From: Anaerolineales bacterium
GTDB lineage: Bacteria; Chloroflexota; Anaerolineae; Anaerolineales; Villigracilaceae
Length of the DNA: 6,585 bases
Reading direction: 5' to 3'
NCBI GenBank assembly: GCA_015489255.1
Contig: WGAD01000167.1
Coordinates: forward strand, 1-6,585
Under the pieces are notes generated by a model that saw only the letters and a list, made by a program, of their open reading frames with translations, had not been told where the DNA came from and did no database searches. Below, piece by piece: positions 4,240-6,585 of this stretch. How positions within the stretch are numbered: position 1 is the first letter of the stretch; the number at the start of each line of letters is the position of its first letter. A program made the position numbers and the translations under genes.

Positions 4240-5775
4240 GTGTTTCGCCCAACCTTGTTCTTCCTGCTCCTGTTTGCCGCGCTGACTTCATGCGCCCCTG
4301 CCGATCAACCGGCCACCGCATCCCCTGCCGCTCCCCCGTCTCGGACAGCCCTTCCCACCGCCACCCTCGCGCTGCCGACTAGCACAGCCATCCCTGCAAT
4401 CAGCGCTTCGGCAGAAGTAACGGAAGTGGTCAACGAGGTGCGCGCCCGCGCCGCTGCGGCGGAAGATTTCCGTCCCGTTGCCGCCGACGACATCCTGCCC
4501 CTACAAGGAGAGCTGCAAAGCGGGGAAGAAAGCCGGGCCCGCCTGGACATCTTGCCGGCACGTACCCTGGTGTACATCGGCCCCAACACCCAAATACAAC
4601 TGGATGAACTGCGTCCCCAAGACGACAGCAGCCTTTACACCCGTCTGCGGCTATGGGCCGGCAATTTGTGGATCGTGCTCAACGGCGGGCAGATGGACGT
4701 GGAAACTTCCAGCGGGCTGGCCTCCGTGCGCGGCAGTTACATGAGCCTGCTTTACGACCGGGAAAGCGGACGCCTGGATATCACCTGCCTGGAAGGGCGT
4801 TGCCTGGTAGAAAACGAATACGGCGCCATAGAAATGCGCGACGGACAAGCCAGCACAATCCCTGCCCCGGGGCTGCCTCCGGCCTCGCCACGCCCGATGA
4901 CCCCCAACGAATACCTGGACTGGCTCAACCAAGTCCCCGAAGCCACCCCCTACGCTCCGCCTGCCGATGAACTCCTGGAAACCAGCCCTCTCGTTTATGT
5001 AGAAGCCTATAATGGCTGCCTTCAGGGACGCCCCGACGACCGCGGAACCGGCGATTGGACCCTGGATTTCTACAACCTGGCCACCGGTGAGACCACGGCA
5101 TTTACCCTGAAGCCCGAGGCCCTGCGGAGCATCCTCTTGCCAGCCGGCGGTTACAAAGCCACCTTGCGCTACCCCGACGGCAGTCAAACCCTCCTTGCAC
5201 TGGACGAGCGGCAGATGGTCTTTCTCGATCGCTGCCAGGAAACCTTGCCCAGTTATGCGTTGGAGGCCCCCGACGAAACCTACGTCACAATCGTCAACAC
5301 CTGCGATGAACCCTGGCTCTGGGACTTCTCTGGCCCGGTTGCTTTTTCCATTTCCATCGCGCCCGGCGCCACCTACAAGGAAACGCTGCCAGCAGGCGAT
5401 TACACCGCCCAACGCTGGTGGGAAAGCAAGCCTGAACAGGTGGAACAGGTTTCACTTCCAGCAGGCAGCGATTATTACAGCGCATCTTCCTGCCACCTCA
5501 CTCCGGAAGAAGGAAGCGGCAACGGAGGCGCCGCAGCAACGCCCACCGCCTACTGGCTGAACAACCCCTGTGCCGTGACATGGTTCTGGAAATTCACCGG
5601 CCCGGCGACCATCCAGATCAGCGTCCCGCCCAATGGCTCAACAGGAGGGATGCTGCAACCCATTGGCACTTACACCGGCGCCAGCTGGTACGACGTGGCC
5701 GCGCCCATCGTCACCGAAAGCGGGCCTTATCCGCCAGGGAGCATGATCAACCTGACCGCCGGCTGCGACTATTAA
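4240..5775 (+). CDS. FecR-domain lipoprotein with three C-terminal Cys-bracketed modules (paralogue 2)
   Basis: A 511-residue predicted lipoprotein from GTG 4240. The signal peptide FRPTLFFLLLFAALTSC puts the lipidated residue at Cys18; a TTG start at 4198 would add 14 residues. A Pro/Ala/Thr-rich linker leads to a FecR domain with LDILP-ART (102-109), IGPNTQIQL and VRGS (163-166), then TCLEG-R-C (Cys183/Cys188). Three modules follow: type A at 251-332 and type B at 346-418 and 436-511. Apart from Cys18, all eight cysteines fall in conserved pairs. The gene is clearly a tandem duplicate of its upstream neighbour, sharing linker landmarks (QASTI, P-x-E-x-x-x-W) as well as domains, with one extra B module. 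The Asp-Gly turn of the FecR core is replaced by Ala-Arg. The two are probably one operon (32-bp gap). Extracytoplasmic surface protein; ligand or partner unknown. It converges on the GNAT gene with 12 bp between stops. Confidence 0.87.
   Translation: MFRPTLFFLLLFAALTSCAPADQPATASPAAPPSRTALPTATLALPTSTAIPAISASAEVTEVVNEVRARAAAAEDFRPVAADDILPLQGELQSGEESRARLDILPARTLVYIGPNTQIQLDELRPQDDSSLYTRLRLWAGNLWIVLNGGQMDVETSSGLASVRGSYMSLLYDRESGRLDITCLEGRCLVENEYGAIEMRDGQASTIPAPGLPPASPRPMTPNEYLDWLNQVPEATPYAPPADELLETSPLVYVEAYNGCLQGRPDDRGTGDWTLDFYNLATGETTAFTLKPEALRSILLPAGGYKATLRYPDGSQTLLALDERQMVFLDRCQETLPSYALEAPDETYVTIVNTCDEPWLWDFSGPVAFSISIAPGATYKETLPAGDYTAQRWWESKPEQVEQVSLPAGSDYYSASSCHLTPEEGSGNGGAAATPTAYWLNNPCAVTWFWKFTGPATIQISVPPNGSTGGMLQPIGTYTGASWYDVAAPIVTESGPYPPGSMINLTAGCDY
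4990..5235 (+). repeat. Cys-bracketed module A2 (protein 2, residues 251-332)
   Basis: Type A repeat: YNGC (Cys260), TGDWTLDF, LPAGGYKA, YPDGS, FLDRC (Cys332). Counterpart of A1 in the upstream paralogue. Confidence 0.6.
5275..5493 (+). repeat. Cys-bracketed module B2 (protein 2, residues 346-418)
   Basis: Type B repeat: VNTC (Cys355), WLWDFSGPV, APGATY, LPAGDYTAQRW, LPAGS, closing Cys418. The Cys-Cys distance is 63 residues, against 64 in B1 and 65 in B3. Confidence 0.7.
5545..5775 (+). repeat. Cys-bracketed module B3 (protein 2, residues 436-511)
   Basis: Type B repeat: NNPC (Cys444), WFWKFTGPA, VPPNG, PIGTYTGASW, PPGS, closing Cys509 two residues before the C-terminus. In opening and ending it resembles the terminal module B1 of the first protein more than its own neighbour B2. 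This suggests B1 and B3 are equivalent and B2 is the inserted or lost copy. Confidence 0.7.
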
Positions 5776-5787
5776 CAGACAAAAACG

Positions 5788-6072
5788 TTATTCGGCCAGC
5801 AACGGTTGATATTCGGGATGACGCTGAATGTAACCGGCCACAAACCAGCACAGGGGAACCACTTTATACCCCTGGGCAGCCGCCCAATCCAGCGCCGTCC
5901 GCGCCAGGCGGCTGCCAATGCCCCGCCCCTCCAGGGCAGGCGGCACCACCGTGTGCGGAAACACCACCGTCCTCTCGTCTTGCTGGTGATATTCCAGCAC
6001 TGCCAGGTGTCCAGCCAATGAAACCTCGAAACGATTGGCTTCTTCGTTGTGAACCACTTGAATTTCCATCAT
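5788..6072 (-). CDS. Small GNAT-family protein, NATD1/YjdJ type
   Basis: A 94-residue, cytosolic minimal GNAT fold protein of the kind represented by human NATD1 and E. coli YjdJ. Acetyl-CoA binding is expected; the acceptor for this family is not established. Visible features: EVSLAGHLAVLEYH beta-hairpin start (16-29), the pyrophosphate-binding loop VPPALEGRGIGSRL (43-56, R-G-x-G at 50-53), an alpha-helix (57-67), then VVPLCWFVAGYI (71-82) with Cys75 and Tyr81, and the family ending HPEYQPLL (85-92). The frame extends to an ATG at 6093, but GAAAGGA at 6079-6085 fits ATG 6072 (6-nt gap) or the adjacent ATG 6069. It lies between two plus-strand genes: convergent with the lipoprotein (12 bp) and divergent from the mannosyltransferase (19 bp). 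Confidence 0.92.
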   Translation of the reverse strand: MMEIQVVHNEEANRFEVSLAGHLAVLEYHQQDERTVVFPHTVVPPALEGRGIGSRLARTALDWAAAQGYKVVPLCWFVAGYIQRHPEYQPLLAE

Positions 6073-6078
6073 TGCACA

Positions 6079-6085
6079 TCCTTTC
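6079..6085 (-). promoter_or_regulatory. Shine-Dalgarno of the GNAT gene
   Basis: GAAAGGA on the minus strand, 6 nt before the ATG at 6070-6072. It decides against the longer start at 6093, which has no such site and would run over this one. Confidence 0.65.
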
Positions 6086-6091
6086 AAACAC

Positions 6092-6585
6092 ATGTCTTTT
6101 TTGAAACGAAACCCGGTCGTTAAAAGCCTGGCGCTGGCCTTTGGGCTGCGCGTCTTTTACCTCTTGCTGGCCTGGAGCAGCCGCCATTGGCCTGTCGTCC
6201 AGCAAAGCGCTGTCTATCCATTCGCACCCGCCGGCTGGAAGCCGGAGAGCTTCAACGGGTTGTTCCGCGTCTGGTTCCAATGGGACGCGGGCTGGTACTT
6301 CCGCATCGTCCGGGAGGGATACGCCGCCCCGGGCACAACGGCCTTTGCGCCGCTTTTCCCCTGGCTCTGGCGGTGGGCGTCCCGCTGGACGGGCGGCGAT
6401 CCGCTGCTCGTCGCCCTGTTGCTCAACACGCTTCTGGCCGCCGCCGCCCTGAGCGCGTGGACGAAGTTGGCGCCCCGCCTGGTCGCCATGCCGCGGCCTC
6501 CTCGGGTGGCCTACGCCCTGGCGCTCTTTCCCACGGCCTTTTTTCTCTTCGCGCCCTACAGCGAAGCTTTGTTCCTGGCCCTTAG
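6092..6585 (+). CDS. PIG-V-like GT-C mannosyltransferase, N-terminal part (cut by window edge)
   Basis: The first 164 codons of a polytopic membrane protein resembling the PIG-V (GPI mannosyltransferase 2) family. These GT-C enzymes use a polyprenyl-phosphate sugar to glycosylate lipid or glycan acceptors on the outer side of the membrane. Evidence: a basic N-terminus followed by a hydrophobic segment (12-28), then FQWDAGWY (62-69) whose Asp65 sits where the GT-C catalytic acid motif is found, REGY (74-77), FAPLFPWLW (85-93), a second hydrophobic segment (104-123), and FPTAFFLFAPYSEALF (146-161), a diagnostic stretch of the family. ATG 6092 is the likely start; TTG 6101 is the next option, and neither has a clear Shine-Dalgarno. 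Full-length relatives are about 380-450 residues, so most of the gene lies beyond the window. The acceptor cannot be told from sequence. Confidence 0.88.
   Translation, partial: MSFLKRNPVVKSLALAFGLRVFYLLLAWSSRHWPVVQQSAVYPFAPAGWKPESFNGLFRVWFQWDAGWYFRIVREGYAAPGTTAFAPLFPWLWRWASRWTGGDPLLVALLLNTLLAAAALSAWTKLAPRLVAMPRPPRVAYALALFPTAFFLFAPYSEALFLAL

Noticed and set aside
4651..5412. Minus-strand open frame of 253 codons opposite the second lipoprotein
   Set aside because: Product is low-complexity Gly/Val/Ala-rich with no motif; the plus strand carries the FecR core and conserved modules.
5580..6104. Plus-strand frame spanning the end of the lipoprotein and the GNAT gene
   Set aside because: It crosses two well-supported genes in the wrong frame or strand and has no recognisable domain.
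6187..6585. Plus-strand frame overlapping the mannosyltransferase
   Set aside because: Out of frame with the PIG-V motifs; Arg/Pro-rich shadow of a GC-rich membrane gene.

Overview
The window looks like a piece of a GC-rich bacterial chromosome, most probably from the Chloroflexota (Anaerolineae-like). This rests on gene style: secreted FecR-domain lipoproteins with Pro/Thr/Ala-rich linkers, a PIG-V-type membrane mannosyltransferase, a PAS-GGDEF protein, and tightly packed genes. There is no rRNA, tRNA, CRISPR array, transposon or prophage signal. The taxonomic call is an inference and could be wrong at class level.

Layout, left to right. (1) Minus strand, 1-1151: the 5' part of a BioY biotin transporter (cut by the window edge), preceded on the same strand by a complete sirtuin deacylase with the Tyr/Arg pair typical of class III enzymes. 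They are 52 bp apart, and that gap holds a plausible promoter and a possible BirA-like half-site pair. (2) Plus strand, 1180-2815: a PAS-GGDEF diguanylate cyclase with intact catalytic and inhibitory sites, followed after 4 bp by an NfsA-type flavin nitroreductase, almost certainly co-transcribed. (3) Plus strand, 2912-5775: two tandem paralogous lipoproteins, each with one FecR domain, a Pro-rich linker and a C-terminal array of cysteine-bracketed modules (two in the first, three in the second). (4) Minus strand, 5788-6072: a small NATD1/YjdJ-type GNAT protein. (5) Plus strand, 6092 to the right edge: the N-terminal part of a PIG-V-like GT-C mannosyltransferase.

The two edge-truncated genes (bioY and the mannosyltransferase) have no stop codon inside the window but are clear from their motifs. 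No single pathway ties the window together. The cyclase-nitroreductase pair suggests a redox or signalling unit, and the sirtuin-bioY pair suggests a link to acyl-lysine or biotin metabolism. The lipoprotein pair is the least conventional part. In both proteins every cysteine other than the lipidation cysteine can be assigned to a conserved pair, and the repeated C-terminal module (N-x-C ... W-x-W-x-F-[ST]-G-P ... P-x-G-x-Y-T ... C) is one I do not recognise as a named domain. If there is an undescribed system here, that is the best candidate.
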